NCBI GenBank assembly: GCA_029204225.1
Contig: CM055109.1
Coordinates: forward strand, 25,544,723 to 25,608,722
DNA length: 64,000 bases
Source: Diphasiastrum complanatum
Lineage: Eukaryota > Streptophyta > Lycopodiopsida > Lycopodiales > Lycopodiaceae
Reading direction: 5' to 3'
A program made the position numbers and the translations under genes. Under the pieces are notes generated by a model that was given only the letters and a program-made list of their open reading frames with translations, was not told the origin of the DNA and did not search any database. Shown here piece by piece: positions 37,554-54,041 of the stretch; the stretch's first letter is position 1, and every line of letters begins with the position of its first letter.

Positions 37554-38156
37554 TTGGATCCAGTAAAGCAGTTACACTGCCAGCAACACCATCAACAAGA
37601 TCGACAGCCAAAGTCACAAGTCAAATATGAAAAAGACAAGGCTAAAGAAGGCAGATGGGCAATCCAAAGAGACTCAATCAGAAGAAGTACCCCAGTCATG
37701 ATGAAGATCCTTCAAAAAGAGAAACACAAGCATTGGAAAATCAGTCTCCTTCTTCAACCAGCCTCTTGCCATACTTCTGTGCCCATTCTCATGCCTATTG
37801 TTCACACCATCTACCGATGTCACCACCTCCACCCTACCTTCCATCTGTTTGTTTATCATTGGTTCACTGTTCTTCTGAGAAATCCCCAGTTTTTAATAGT
37901 CTTATTGAAGCAGTTGATAGATCATTGTAAATGTCCTACGGAGACTAACTACCACCTACAATGGTTAATCATCCAAAAGAAGATCTAAGAGGCAAGCGAA
38001 GCAGCTAGAAGACATAAGAAATTAAGCAAAGAAGTTGAGGAGGAAAAGACAAAACTTAAGCAACAGTTGAGTCAGATCGATCTTGATCAAAAGAGACTCT
38101 TTGGAGAAATGATAGTTGAATCCCCTCTCTTAAAGCCCAAAGAGATCCAGATGTAA
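37554..38156 (+). pseudogene. Degraded gag/spacer region with a charged helical end
   Basis: Frames at 37554-37930 are Ser/Pro/His-rich and disagree between neighbours, so they are broken. In another frame, about 37987-38156 reads EASEAARRHKKLSKEVEEEK, then LKQQLSQIDLDQKRLFGEM and a stop: a heptad-like charged helix. It is probably part of the same element as the 36166 gag. Confidence 0.4.
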
Positions 38157-38159
38157 TGG

Positions 38160-41100
38160 ATAAAAAATAAGAGCTACAGGACTGGTTGGTTTCTTGATTC
38201 TTGGACTTCCAAATTGCTGTACATTAGTTTTTGTTTCTTGTTTTGTGGATTTATGCAAGTTTAGTAGTGTTTAGGATCTGATTTCAGTTCATTTTTGCGG
38301 CATTAGAGTAGGATTTCAGTCATTGTTCAACAATTTTGCATGCTGATATGATGGTTGAATGTTTTGGCATGCATGCTTGACTGATTGTGGTCGTTTATGC
38401 ATGTGCTTCAGTGCAAGAGTGACAAACCTGAGTGTCCTTTGATAGGGAAGACAATACTACAATGTTAATCAGTCCATTCTGCCTGGTTTGGGCATTGTAA
38501 TAACAAGAACACATCTAATGAATGCCCACGAAGCCTGATAACAAGCAGAACCACCTCGAAACTGCTCTAGAACAAGACGAAAGAACCAAAACATGAACAC
38601 GAGAAAGAAATGAAAAAGCCAATAGATTCTGAAGTAAAGAATCTGTAAACAAAAATCATGCTTACTTTTGATGGCTTGTGGACTTGTCATTTTAGCATGA
38701 TAGATCTTGGTAATAGTAGCAAGTACATGTTTTGTGATCTTGATCAATGTGATTTTCACAAGACATGGAGACATTAGATTTCCTTCAAAGAGAAGCATCA
38801 AGATCAAGGAGAAGCAAGTTTCAAGTTCATGCATCTTCACTCAACATGGAAGAAATCAAGTGCAAAGGTACAAGGAAAAATCAAGACTCTTCAATTCATC
38901 TTTAAGGAGATCAAGATCAAAGAAGCTCTATCTTAAATATGGTGATAGATCATGTCATCATCTTTAGGGGATCATTAGTCATCTTCTAAACCTGAATATG
39001 ATTTTGATGTTAAGATCAGGTCTTAGAATTGTATGTAGATACATTGTGGACATTAGAGGTAGTAAGTGTGATTGGGAAATGTATTTTGCAGTTAGGATTT
39101 TGGTAATCCCTGTAAATAATTGCTTAATACTGGTTATTAATTTCCTGGTTAGAATTCATTCAGTTGAATTTGTAAATTATCCGCAGTTTTGGATGTCAAT
39201 TGTGAGGTTTAGAAGTGTAATTTGATATGTGGATTACATTGGATCTGTTAGTTGACAGAAGCTTGTCCCTAGATTTGATGCATCAATAGGGGTTTGAAGC
39301 TTATCATTAACCAGAAAGGACCAGGATGTAATATTGAACCATGTTAATCCTTATGTCTAAGTCACATAATCAGATGTGGATTTTGGATATCCATCTGATC
39401 GGCATACCAGTCATCCAAATAAATGGATTCTCTAGTGTTTGAGAACAAGAGATAATTTCCTATAGTGATTGTAGGACAACTAGATGATCAGTGGATCTCT
39501 AGAATATCAGATAAGGCGGTTAAGGGTTTTCTGGAAGGAAAAGCTGATGGTAGGGACGTCAATGATTTTGGAAAGAAAATTCTAGGGCTGTAAAGATCTG
39601 ATGATCAATGGTGTGTTTTAGTACCTAGTCGCGATATGGGAAAGAAGAAAACCATTCGATCAAATGTGGGGTATTTTGGAAAATTTTGAGGTTTAATCTA
39701 GATTCCAAAGTGGTATCTCATTGTTTACAAAATCAGAGGCCCTCAAATCTATTTCTCGCTTTCTTAATTAATCCTTTACTTCTTAGTAATTTCTCGAATA
39801 TAGGATATCAGATTGATTTATATGATTCTTTCCAGCATGAAGTTATTCTTCTGAAAGACAGTTATGTCATATAAGTTACTACTTGTGTGAATAGACTTAA
39901 AATTCAGATAAATTCTAAGGTTAAATTGTTTCAATTTCTTAAACCTAGAATATCTCTGTTGCATAAATGTATTTCGATGGAATAGTAGCTCCTATCACTT
40001 AGAAAATATTTGAAGGAGAAGTCATGTGTGTAATCAGGTGAATCCTTTAGTGGAAGCACTTATTACTGACTTTTCTTGGATTTAGATATTTTCATATATC
40101 ATCTTTCCACCTAACTTTTATTGAAATTTATAATTTCTTTAAAAGGAGGGGTGAAGTGGTGGAATAAAATTCTATTTGGGAATATGTTGGTTGCGTAGTT
40201 TTTGGAAAAGAACCAACTGTGGTATAGAAATGATTGGATCTGAAAGGAATTTTGGATAGATTCAGAGTAAGATGCCTAATTGGAACTTTTTGAACATGAG
40301 GGATTCTCTAGGGATTGTGTGGACAATATGGAACTAGAACAATTTTGGAATTTGAATCATATTCTATAAGTAGTACAGTAAAAGGTCAAAGGTTACTAAT
40401 TCCATTTTGATTGGAATAGTTGGCAGCACGAAAGATTCCCCTTCGTTTGTTTCGTTTCCTTCATTTGCCTTCGCTCATTTCGTTTCTTTCGTATCTTTTT
40501 GTTTTGTGTCCCTTTGCGGTTTGCCGTCCTGGAGGTATGTTTACAATTCACGAATGATTCGCGAATCGTTCGTCCTTTGAGTCAAGGAACGTTGACTTTC
40601 ACGAATTGTTCTTGTTCGACATTTGCTTCGTGTTCGTGTTGCGGCAAAGTTGCAGGAGTTCACCATTTCTGACAAATCATACGAAAGTCCACCAGGAAAG
40701 AACCTATTAAGATTATTCATCATGAACCATACCACGTGGTCAAACCAAATAACAGAGGAGTTGCTCTTGCATTTATCACCACAACGACACTTAAAGAAGT
40801 GGTATATCAAAAATGAATAAGCCTTGCGGCTGTCAACTCCGATCAACTATTTCTTTTTGATAATCAACCAAACAAAACTTATGTGTATAAAAGTGATCCA
40901 TGCGGCTTTCAGTAGTGATGGATTGTATCTAATCATTATATGATCAACCACATATAAAAATGATTTATACAATACTTTGTCTATGTGGCAGTCAACACTG
41001 CTGGGCTATCATCAGTAAAAAGTTTATGTTATTTGTGAGTGCATAGTATCTATCAATCACGATAGTCTAGTGCATGAAAACGAAGCAGGTGTGAAATTTC

Positions 41101-42214
41101 TATTTAGGATAGCAACATCTATCATCAAATGCATCTATTCCTACTAAGAATGTAAACCATTCATGCGATAGTAGTCCGCATTACACTATTGTACTGAATG
41201 ACTTGAAAACAATTTGCAATGAGTAGCACATTTAGTGCAATTTCATACTTGAAAATACGTTGAATATTGACCATCCCCTTGTAGTTGGGCGCCTCATTCC
41301 ATCTTTCAATTTGAATTGCAAACTTGTGGGGCTATCTTTTACTTCATGGAACACTTAAACTTTGTAGGCAATTTTCACTTTTTGCAATTCGAGTTTGTTC
41401 GAATTGAACATACTTGTTCCCACTATAGAACTTTTTAGCAAAGACTTTTGTATGCATAATAAAGGAAAGTTAATATGTTTTTGTTTGTGTTCCATAGACA
41501 TGCAGTATGGAATTCTAATTCACATTCACCATTGATAGACAGTATAGAAGTATCTGTATGGATTGTTCTACTTGTTTTCTTCTGAAAATAAAATGATCTA
41601 TTAATTACTGACTAATCAAAATTGTCACAATTGTACCCTAAGCTATTGAGAATCATCATATTGATTGATAATTAGTTGTGTATAAAAAAGAAGAGAACAC
41701 TTAATTATCCAAAACCAATGGTTTTATAAATTTTCAACAGTAAATACTTGAATCCATTGGATATGAAAAAACTTCAAATAATTTCACAACATTTGTATAA
41801 ACCCATGTGGATATTTGGCTAATTTGAAAGTTGCTAAAAAAACAAAACATTCAAGCAATATGGAATAATATTCTCAAGATCAACTTCTCCTTTTTAAAAT
41901 AAACACTCTCTCCTAGGTTGCTCATTGGAATATGGCTTGGATGCCAACATGTCTAAGAAAGTAGTGGACGAACTAGAAAGTCAAGAAACAAAAGGTGGTG
42001 GTTTGGTGAGGAGCAATGCATTGGGATGAGAAGGCACACTAGTGAGCCAAGGATTGGAATATGGGGACTCTTCAAAGTTCTAACAATGTCTAGAAGGAAA
42101 AGTATCGTTTACACTATGCTTTTCAAAAAATAGAAATGATTTTTAAAGTATTTGTGCTGTTTGACAAATAGTTAGTGGAGGGAATTTGGCTTCTGATTTC
42201 CAGATTGTAGTTAA
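38160..42214. other. About 4 kb without a recognised gene
   Basis: AT-rich. It includes LTR-like text at about 38700-38960 (AAGATCAAGGAGAAGCAAG and relatives), a purine tract AAAAGGAGGGGTGAAG near 40142 that could be a polypurine tract, and a TTCG-rich low-complexity stretch at 40440-40500. No protein domain seen. Confidence 0.3.
40550..40573. repeat. 24-bp near-perfect palindrome
   Basis: ACGAATGATTCGCGAATCGT plus TCGT matches its own reverse complement at 22 of 24 positions, centred on TCGCGA. Confidence 0.65.
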
Positions 42215-42599
42215 TAGAATAATACAAAGAGGAGAAAGGTCAAAGATGGCAGCCACCAAAAATCAGCAGCCGCCATGAAGGACCATGGCTGCAGCCTCTT
42301 CACAAATGGGGAAGTATCTTCTGGTTTGGACCAACCTTGCCTTGCTATGCATTCTTCCCAAAGTAATAAAAACAATAATAAGGTAATGCAAAGTGGCAGA
42401 TTTGTCTTAGCAAAGGAATCTGCTACTGTCCAGAAAGGTTTTTGTGGGTGATTGTTACAAATAGTGTGCCTGCAGCTGCTTTTTCTTCCAAGCACACCCC
42501 CTTCCTTTGCTTTCAGGATTTGATCTGCTAAGATTTGCTGCTGGGTTTGAGATATCTCAAGGATTTGATCAGTGACAAGCTACATTTTTCAATCTCGAA
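42215..42599 (+). promoter_or_regulatory. GAPC upstream and leader region
   Basis: A pyrimidine-rich stretch ending CCTTTGCTTTCAG at about 42516 looks like a 3' splice site, so a leader intron is possible. No clear TATA box in the last 150 bp. The transcription start cannot be placed from sequence alone. Confidence 0.3.
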
Positions 42600-46012
<3,413 letters not shown>

Positions 46013-46330
46013 GAGAATTTAGCCTGCTGCATTCTGCTGTATAATTCTTGTCCAAAGAATTCTGCTGCAACTACCTCTCTGCTCTTGTGACATGCTTTTG
46101 TTGCTTTGCATGTCACATTGCCAACAGCTCACAATAAGCTTCCAAATGTGCATAAAGCTTTTTCCTCCTTTTTTCTTTCTAAAACAGTACAATAAGCTCA
46201 CACCCAATTTTGTACTTCAGCTCATTTTTGTTACTCTTGGCAAGTTTTTGCCCAAGGTACTCATAAAGGCTGAGATTTGTGTCCTTCAAGCCAAGCCTTT
46301 TCTTCTGTAACAAACAATGCTTGGATATTT
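46013..46330 (+). other. Probable GAPC 3' untranslated region
   Basis: T-rich sequence after the stop, with AATAAG words near 46132 and 46191 that could serve as weak polyadenylation signals. The exact end is unknown. Confidence 0.4.
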
Positions 46331-46839
46331 TGATCTCTTAACAATTATTGGATTATCGTTGGATTACACATTATGTCAGTTTTTTATGGAGTAGTTTTCA
46401 TGTGCTGGTAGACATGTATTAGAAATTGAAGTAGGAAATAGGAGTTAGATAGTCCTTGGATGGAGTTATTGGGTTTTGACATTTTGGAAGAATGGAGGAC
46501 TTGACACCAACAACAACTTCACTACCACACCTTCTGAGCTAAATGCAGATCATAAAAAAAGCATGAAATACTCGCTTTTCTCAAGGCTCCCTCAAACTAG
46601 CTATGCATTGACCACTCAGAATGTGGGAAAGAGTGATTCCAAAAGTCACTGCCATTGCTAAGCAAAGCACTATCCACAATCGTTGCATGATTAATGAATA
46701 TGGTAGGGATGCAATTCTTTGTTGGCAAATATACACATACAAGACATGCATTTGAAAAAGATCAAATTATATTGTTTTGAATGCCAACAATCAGCTCTAT
46801 TTAATATCAAGTAACAAATTGTATAAAGTGTCAAATTTG
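46331..46839. other. No gene seen
   Basis: Short frames only, without motifs. Confidence 0.3.
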
Positions 46840-47774
46840 GCAAATTATAGCTTGATTAAACCTTGTAAAATTGTACATAGGTGGGTCCCACATGTGTGGA
46901 GGCTATTCACATGTGTGAAGAATAGGCCTAGGTAAGTTAGATCCTAATCATAGGAGTTAGATAGAAAGTTTGGTCAAGTTTCCTAAAATTTAGGAGCTAC
47001 CTCCAAAAATCAAGGAAGTTGTTGTTGATCTAAACCATAGATGGTATACCTAATGATTAGGTCAAATTGACGTGAGTTGGTCAACCTAATGACTTTTTGG
47101 TACCGGAACACTTGCTGTACCTACTCAACCAGCCAAGGATAGTATCCTCTCTATACTTGCAAATCAATCAATCAATGTGGGAGAGATCATAGTTTTGGAG
47201 CACTTGACAATTTTGAGTTTTTGCACCATTTGTGTTGAGGTTTCTTAATGTGAATGCAAGCCAAAGCTAGTAAAGTTGATTATATATTATTAGGTTGCAC
47301 TACAGCCTGTACTTCACACGTATGAGGTCACTCTATAGTGTTTTGATCAAAATTAGATTGTTCTTGCTTGATTAGATCAAAATTGCCAATCTAGATCAAG
47401 ATTTGAGTGTTAGTTTTGCAATAGATTGATTAATCAAGTCTCCAATCACTCTTGAGGATCTTTTGTAGATCCATTTAGGGTCCTAAACACTGGTTTTCAA
47501 TATGAAGTACATTGTATCAAAATTTAAATTTATTCTAGCATTCAAGATCATATCTCACATTCAAGCATTGATGCTCTTTCTATATTGCTTAATGCCTAAT
47601 GGAAAGATTACAATATATAAATCTCTACTAAAAACATATGTGTAGGTGGACTTTATCAACAAAAGGCATCCCACATCATCATGAATCAACAACAAGATGT
47701 CTAGAAAGGCCTCTAGCAATGTTGAACCAGTTATTCTAGGCAATATCCCACCTGACAATCCATTTATTACATAA
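46840..47774 (+). mobile_element. LTR-like region, decayed primer site and short gag-like start
   Basis: 46840-47512 resembles the 34545-35147 LTR in several blocks (for example CTACAGCCTGTACTTCACAC). It ends ACA before TTGTATCAAAATT, a decayed primer site. Beyond it, 47697-47774 is a 25-codon frame (MSRKASSNVEPVILGNIPPD...) that looks like a copia gag start but stops early. Confidence 0.45.
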
Positions 47775-50368
47775 CTAGTGGGCAAATCAACTAGAACCCC
47801 AGGTTGGCACTATGTGAGGTCTTCTTTTTCTTACTCATCCTAACTGGCAAACATTTTCTCTCTATAACCAACCACAAGTTTGCCTTCCTCATGTTGTTTA
47901 TATTGCGATTTTTTTGTCACGGGGCACATGCCTTCTCTTAGATCAATCCACCAGGGACAATACTTAATTTCCCATTCGCTCATGCCTCCCTTTCTTCCAC
48001 ATTCCCTTTCATAGAATTCATGCTCATGTCATGTATAATAATGAATACTTGATTCCACATATGAACATCTAATGGCATTGTCAACGACTTTTTGTGCATT
48101 CAGCTTGAATAAAAACCTATAATTAATCATCCAATCAAACACTTGGAATGAACTAAGGTCTTCCAAGAACCATGATTATTACAACAAAGGTTTCTACCTC
48201 CAAACAAGATGTTTTGTAGCCAGGTTGATTTTTGTTTTTGTGAAGACAATGCTCCATATAACTTTTCAAAGCAAAAGATAGATTATTCTTGTACCTGATC
48301 TTGAATGGTGTGAGATACTTAGTCAAACGTTGGTTGATAGATGATGTCAATTCTACAAGCAAAACAATGTGAAAAGAAATTCAATGCTTTATTAGTATTT
48401 GGAAATGGAAACACTCAAACATAGCAAAGTGTAGTATGCTTTCATCTTGACAAGCATCTAAAATTTTGTTTGCTTCTCATTTAAATTTTGTCTCACTGGA
48501 TACATCTACAAGCCCAAGGGAGTTTTGTTTCTCCAAGCACATGCAAAGCTATTTTCTTTCCAATTTTTTTGTGGTCACCATTTCAAAACGACGTCTCCCC
48601 ATCCTTTGGATCAACAATGCCCAACAAGTTAGACATATGACTGTTTCATTTTTTTTCTTAAGACCTATTTCCAATTTATTTTTCTTCTTTAAATCCACTA
48701 TTGCAACATCTTTACTAGGTGATGTGTACTTTTCACATGTGTGGGGACAGCCCAAACTATGTGAATGATCTCCTAAAGTGTGAGTGATTGCACAAAGATT
48801 CAACACCAAAGAGATAGAATGAGACTAGATTGGCAATTCTAAGGCAAGAGCACTTAATACATGCATAAAACATTCACCACTCATCATACACATGTGAAGG
48901 CAACTTGTGATGAATAAACTAAGTAATATTATGGCTTGCTCTCGGGTAGAGAGAGAATACAAGTACGAGCTCTTGGTTAGAGAGAGAATGCAACAAAATC
49001 TCTTAGTGTCGAATCTCCAAATCCTTCCAAAAAACTAAATAAAATCGCTCTCTCTCACTCTCTAATAGTGATTTGAGCTCCAAGAGGTGTAGTCAACAAG
49101 CAATATGATTGAAACTCTTTACATATCGCCTCTAAATTTGATTGGTCTAGTGACTTGGCATCTCTTGCATATGATTGGACCAATTCTATGGATCTCTCTC
49201 TTTTGATTGGTCACATGGCAACATGACAACACAAAATTAGATGTCACAAGCCCTCTACCATCAAACCAAGTGTAAAGAGCCTAAACTACATTGAACTACA
49301 TCATGGACTAATTTGGCCTAATCACCTACCAACATGTGTACAAGGGTTGGAAAAGTCAAAGGACCCCCAAAACTCAAGATTAAGGCCTACTGACTATTCA
49401 AACTCATCATAAATGAACTAAAGTGATTATGCCTACCCTCCACATGTGGAAACATGCTCCACACATGTGATATTTCACTATGTACATGAAATTGCAAAAT
49501 GATCAAACTAGATTTTGCCTATTCTTCACAATCCTCAAAAACTAGCATGATGAGATACTAGATATGAACTTTTTGCATGATAGATCTAATCTTGTAATCA
49601 AAGGCTATCTTGATCTTATTGAGGCTACATACTTGCTCAAGAATGTAAGTGCAATTTATGGATGATTCACTTAATCTCATGAGAAGTTTACAACTTGCCT
49701 CACAAAATGAAAAAAACATGATTTTTCACACTATGAAGCATACATTTGATGACACAACCACTTGCTTTCTATATGATTTAGAACCAGATCTGATCCATTA
49801 TGGACATGAGATATGTCCATATAAGAGGCATCATACAAAACTAGCATTGCCTCACTACAACTTTGAGATGCGAAAATCTCATAAAAGCAAGATGGTACAT
49901 CAAATGATAGAAGGGAAGCAAAAGTGGATGTGTTGGAGTAGATACCACCTAAAAATTGCCCTTCTTTCCACAAAGACTCGGCCTTGCCTCTTGGAAATCT
50001 CCTTGGCACCATGAGTTGAGATCATTCCTCCTCAAGCCTTGGTCTTTCTCCATCATGCACTTGGATTGTTGGTAGATGTGAGGATCTCACCATCATCCTC
50101 TTGATAGAGATGAGATTTTCCTTACTCCTTACATGGAAAGGAATACTGAAAAGGCATATGGATCTAAAGATCCCCAAAGTATCAACTATTGCAATCTTTC
50201 TATCAAACACCATTGATAAGAGATACTTCCAATTGAAGTCTTCAATGAAGGAAAAGCACCATCTTTGCTTCTACTTGATGAAACTACCTTGGAGAAACAC
50301 CAACCATTCAAATTTTGGTGATCTCACACATGTCTGAGTAGTACAATCTGTATAGTACCCAGCATGGA
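47775..50368. other. About 2.6 kb without a recognised gene
   Basis: A GAGAGAGAA-bearing repeat at about 48945-49000 (GCTCTCGGGTAGAGAGAGAA) also occurs, inverted, at 61618-61680. The 121-codon frame at 49649-50014 has no motif and a similar-length frame opposite it; neither is convincing. Confidence 0.3.
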
Positions 50369-50836
50369 TGTTACGACCATATTCCGCTAAGGACATGGAA
50401 TAGTCCTAATATAGTAGGTCGGCCCTCCAGTGTTCGAGATCATTGGTCACGACTAGATTTTATTCCACTTTGAGGCATGTTTGTGACTAATGACTTTGAG
50501 AGGACCCAACCACTCTAATTGAGACATATGGAGTAGTGCATGTACGTGTGACAAATATAGACAAGAGGTATGCATGAAGAGCTGTGATCTATTTATAGTT
50601 GACCTACATGGGTTCATGCAAAGGATCCTACTCTCTATATATTGAGGTAATGATTATTCCATCGACGATTTTGATCTAGGTTACCAGTTGAGCTCTTCTC
50701 CTCTTGCTTTCACATGGCATGGCTTGGGGGCTAGAGCCAAGTTTGATCTAGGTCTGGTTGGGCAGTTTGGCTCCATAGTCTCTCTTATTGTGTTCTCCTA
50801 TCCTCATCTTAGGGGTTTTCCCTAGTGGTCTTTACA
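50369..50836 (+). repeat. Gypsy-type LTR, 468 bp
   Basis: Begins TGTTACGACC, a frequent plant gypsy LTR start, and ends TTTACA, followed by one base and TGGTATCAGAGC (50838-50849). Its 3' part resembles the LTR remnant at 12395-12565. Confidence 0.75.
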
Positions 50837-50837
50837 T

Positions 50838-50849
50838 TGGTATCAGAGC
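50838..50849 (+). promoter_or_regulatory. Primer-binding site, tRNA-Met(i)
   Basis: TGGTATCAGAGC, perfect, just after the LTR at 50369-50836. Confidence 0.88.
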
Positions 50850-51277
50850 TCGACTAAGATGCGGTCTTGGATGGGATTGAAGACAAGCTCTACGTTGGAT
50901 TTGAAGTGGAAGGCACTTGGATTTACATCCCGGTTCGGAGTGCTGATTTTTCAATGGTTGATTGGAATTTGAACTTACAAATTTTGGTTTTGAGCAAGCT
51001 TTTATCATGAGTAGTAGAGTGCTCTACTACTTGTTTGTTCTTGTGAGAGTTGCTTAGAATTGGTGTTAAATTCATTTGCAATTTTCTATTTTTGAGAAAA
51101 TTCCAAAGTTGTAGATTGATCTGCATGCATGGTTAGATTTGTATAATTCTAATTCCCTATGCTTGATTCTGTAACTTATCTGATTTCCTGCAGTCTAGTT
51201 TTACTTTGATGAAAATCACATACTGATGAGGTTTAAGCTGCATGCAATGGCTAAACTGTTATTCGGATTCATGTTGA

Positions 51278-51532
51278 TGGCTTAAGAGTAGACATCCAGC
51301 TGCGCCAGGGGACCAGTTAGAAAGGAACGACACAACTGAAACTGAGCCAGCCATCCCTCCCAATCTCATTCACCTCTTTAACAAAGGATATCCAGCAACG
51401 ACACACCAGCTGACACAGGATCAAATGGAGCCAACATTGCCTGCAACTTCTACATCAATAGTGGATCCAAGTGCCGATGCAGGGCTCAAGGAGCTCAACC
51501 TGGGTGACCAAACGCAGAATCTAGAGTCCTAG
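51278..51532 (+). pseudogene. Coding-like frame after the LTR, possible gag start
   Basis: 84 open codons from just after a TGA to a TAG at 51530-51532. The protein is hydrophilic and rich in Thr, Pro and Gln (EPAIPPNLIHLFNKGYP; THQLTQDQMEPTLPATSTS; KELNLGDQTQNLES). No ATG near the start. Its position 430 bp after a primer site suggests part of a gag leader. No family recognised. Confidence 0.35.
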
Positions 51533-51829
51533 GGGACTCATTCAGACATACGACAAAACGACATATCCTAGGGTCAAGGGAGCCCGCATGTACCTTTTCC
51601 TTCCATGTTAATAAAGTAGGTCGCCTTTTCATCAAAGGGGTGAGCCTTAGTCTAGTATCTAAATGTAGCAACTTTACACAGGTTCTACGTAAGTGAACTA
51701 GATCCACACTTTTCCTGTGCTAAGTGCAAACACAATGTTTCACTTGTCTTTACAGTTAGTCTTCTTTGGCCGGTGAATCAAGCCCGTGCCCTTGTATATG
51801 TGAATAAAGTTTGGCCGATGAATTAAGCC

Positions 51830-52330
51830 CATGCCATGATTCTTAGGTTCTAGTTTGGCCCTGATGAGGACATCAACTTTCTCAAACAAGGGGAGGATGT
51901 TGTAAAGCTGAGACTCGGGTGCACCCAATGTGGGGGTGACGCTCCCTAAGGTCCCAGAGCAAGTTAGAAAGTCAAGGATTGAGCCTCCGACCTGTGGTGA
52001 GCCAGTCAAGTAGTCACAAGTCATGAGCTAGCTCTGGAGCTCGAGTCATGCCTAGTCAGGGACCAAGTTGATTCTGCCGCCGGGACGGCTCCCGGGACCC
52101 ATGTCCGGGAGCCAGATTGATTCTGCCAGGCTTGCCAGACTTAATCAACAAAATAAAAACTAAGTCTAGAAAAGCGTGCTTTACCAGAAAGCATTATATT
52201 CCAGGACAGTGCCGAATCACACCAGGACTATAGGAAGAGTCCGATAGACATAAACTTGGGCAGCTCAACCAACGCCAAGAATCCGGTCGCCAGGTCTCAG
52301 CTCCCTCTACCAGCGCGAGCCAATAGGCAC
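51830..52330 (+). mobile_element. Gypsy polyprotein end, polypurine tract and 3' LTR start
   Basis: About 51862-51897 reads DEDINFLKQGEDV, like the last residues of gypsy integrase/chromodomain proteins. AACAAGGGGAGGA (51886-51897) is a good polypurine tract, followed at 51898 by TGTTGTAAAGC, a likely LTR start. It does not match the 50369 LTR, so it is a different element. Confidence 0.65.
52087..52113. repeat. Short GC-rich hairpin
   Basis: GGCTCCCGG (52087-52095) pairs exactly with 52105-52113. TTGATTCTGCC occurs on both sides. Confidence 0.5.
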
Positions 52331-53696
52331 TATGCCCAGCACGTGTTGGTGGCCCCAAGACCAGTCAGTCTATGTATGAATAAACCTCTTCCAAATTTAA
52401 TAAAGTTGACCCTTGGGGATGATTACCATTTCGGTTTCGCCTCCGGGATTGGTCCAAGTGGAAGGACCCTTATGTGTCGCCGGCGCCTAAGGGTCCATGT
52501 CATCGACGTGTGGCTCGTCCCTATGCCATTTGGTCAGTTTGGCAACCACTATGCCTTGGGTTTCATGTGTGGCTTGTCTTTGCCTTTGGTTACCTTTTGG
52601 GGATGGATTCTGAGTTGGCTTTCGGGTTGGTTGGGATTCCAGTTTTCTTAAGTCTGAATGGTAAAGCTTGTTAAATTTCTAAGTTGGCTTTTACGTAAGT
52701 GCATGATGGATGAATGTCAGACTTAAGCGCATGTTGGGAAAGCCGCTCAAGTCCCAACGCCCTTTGACACACCAGCGCAGCATTATTCCTCACCCAGACT
52801 TAGAAGTTGATTGTTCTCGTGAGAGGTGCGTAGATTGTGCCCCTGTCTTTCATCCTAAGCTGTTGCATGATGGATTCTGTGTGGTAGTTGAGGTGGGGGT
52901 CGTGAGGAACATAGGCAGATGATTTGCAACCTTAGAAGCAGAAATTGTTGGTGTATGATGTGAAATGGTCTGCTTGGTCTACAATAGATAATGATTACGA
53001 TGTTCTGTGACGGAAGCAGAACATGAGAGACGATTACGATGTGAACGATGTCTCCCTCTTCTCCTTTCCTCCTTGCTTCTATGGAATCAAACAACAAGAT
53101 GAGGGTAGAGGAGATGAGATACAACAAGTAGACAGGTCTGAAGTGGGAGGCACCAAGCTCAATGCTTCTACTCCTTCCCTCCTTCTCCACAAGCTCTCCC
53201 TATGTCTCTCTCCAAGAAGATGACAATGGTAATAATAATGCTGTCCCACACCCCTCCCTATACGTAGGGGCTCCATGGGCTAGAGGTGCACCTCCTTATG
53301 ACTTTTCAAAAACTGCCTCTAAAAATAGGGCATTGGCCCAAATTCGTTTTTAACACCTAACTTGGCCTCAACTTGCAATTTCAAAGTCAAGTTGGGCCCT
53401 ATTTACGGTTTCAGTTTTTCTGGGCTCACGACAAAATTTTTAATTACTAGTATTGTATTACAAAAATACTTGGCACCTCCTAGTCCCGACAAACTCGGAA
53501 ACTAGGGGCATTGGCCGCATAAATGAAATTTTTATACAACGTAAATTAACAAATGAACAGTATTTTAATAACAGTGCAACCGGCCATTATGGGCCATTTA
53601 CGCGTCATTTTTAACAGTTCCGCATCAGCGTAATAGCGCGCGACGATGATTTTTCATCGAAAATAGCTTGAAAAAGGGGTCTTTTTCCCCGCAAAC
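52331..53696. other. Probable LTR sequence, no gene
   Basis: The 131-codon frame at 52256-52651 has no motif and overlaps text that looks like LTR (AATAAA-type signals near 52379 and 52400). The stretch 53500-53696 leads into a possible primer site at 53699. Confidence 0.35.
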
Positions 53697-53698
53697 AG

Positions 53699-53716
53699 TG
53701 GCGACCTTCACGGGTA
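53699..53716 (+). promoter_or_regulatory. Possible primer-binding site for tRNA-Arg
   Basis: TGGCGACCTTCACGGG follows GCAAACAG. Plant gypsy elements of the Tat group are known to use tRNA-Arg, whose site begins TGGCGACTCC; the first seven bases match and the rest is partial. Confidence 0.35.
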
Positions 53717-54011
53717 AAGAATGGTCCCCATTCTTCGAACTCAGCATCTTAGGTTACAACAAGACCAATGGACTAGCCAATAGTATCCTAGGCTGACCCA
53801 AAAGCCATACAACAACATGCTTCACAATAAGCAGCAACAAATTACCCCCCTAGACCAGCCAATAGCATCCTAGGCCGACCCAAAAGGATTTCAATCAGCA
53901 TCATATCTTCATGAAGAACAACATCTCAAGTTCTACAAAGGCTTGATAATACTGTAACATAATCAGATCACAATTAGTAGCTTAGTTCATTTTCAATCAT
54001 CATCTAAAGTT

Positions 54012-54041
54012 CCAGTGCCTTATCCATTGGGCTATGGAGTC
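54012..54041 (-). other. tRNA-Arg 5'-half-like sequence
   Basis: The minus strand reads GACTCCATAGCCCAATGGAT, then AAGGCACTGG, very like the 5' half (acceptor strand, D arm, start of anticodon arm) of plant tRNA-Arg(ACG) as I know it. The anticodon loop and 3' half are absent, so it is not a working tRNA gene. Confidence 0.5.

Noticed and set aside
49649-50014. 121-codon plus-strand frame
   Set aside because: No motif, unbiased composition, and a 93-codon frame lies opposite it.
52256-52651. 131-codon frame with Trp-rich end
   Set aside because: It overlaps probable LTR sequence with polyadenylation-like signals and has no family motif.
54012-54041. Complete tRNA-Arg gene
   Set aside because: Only the 5' half matches; no anticodon loop, T arm or B box follows.
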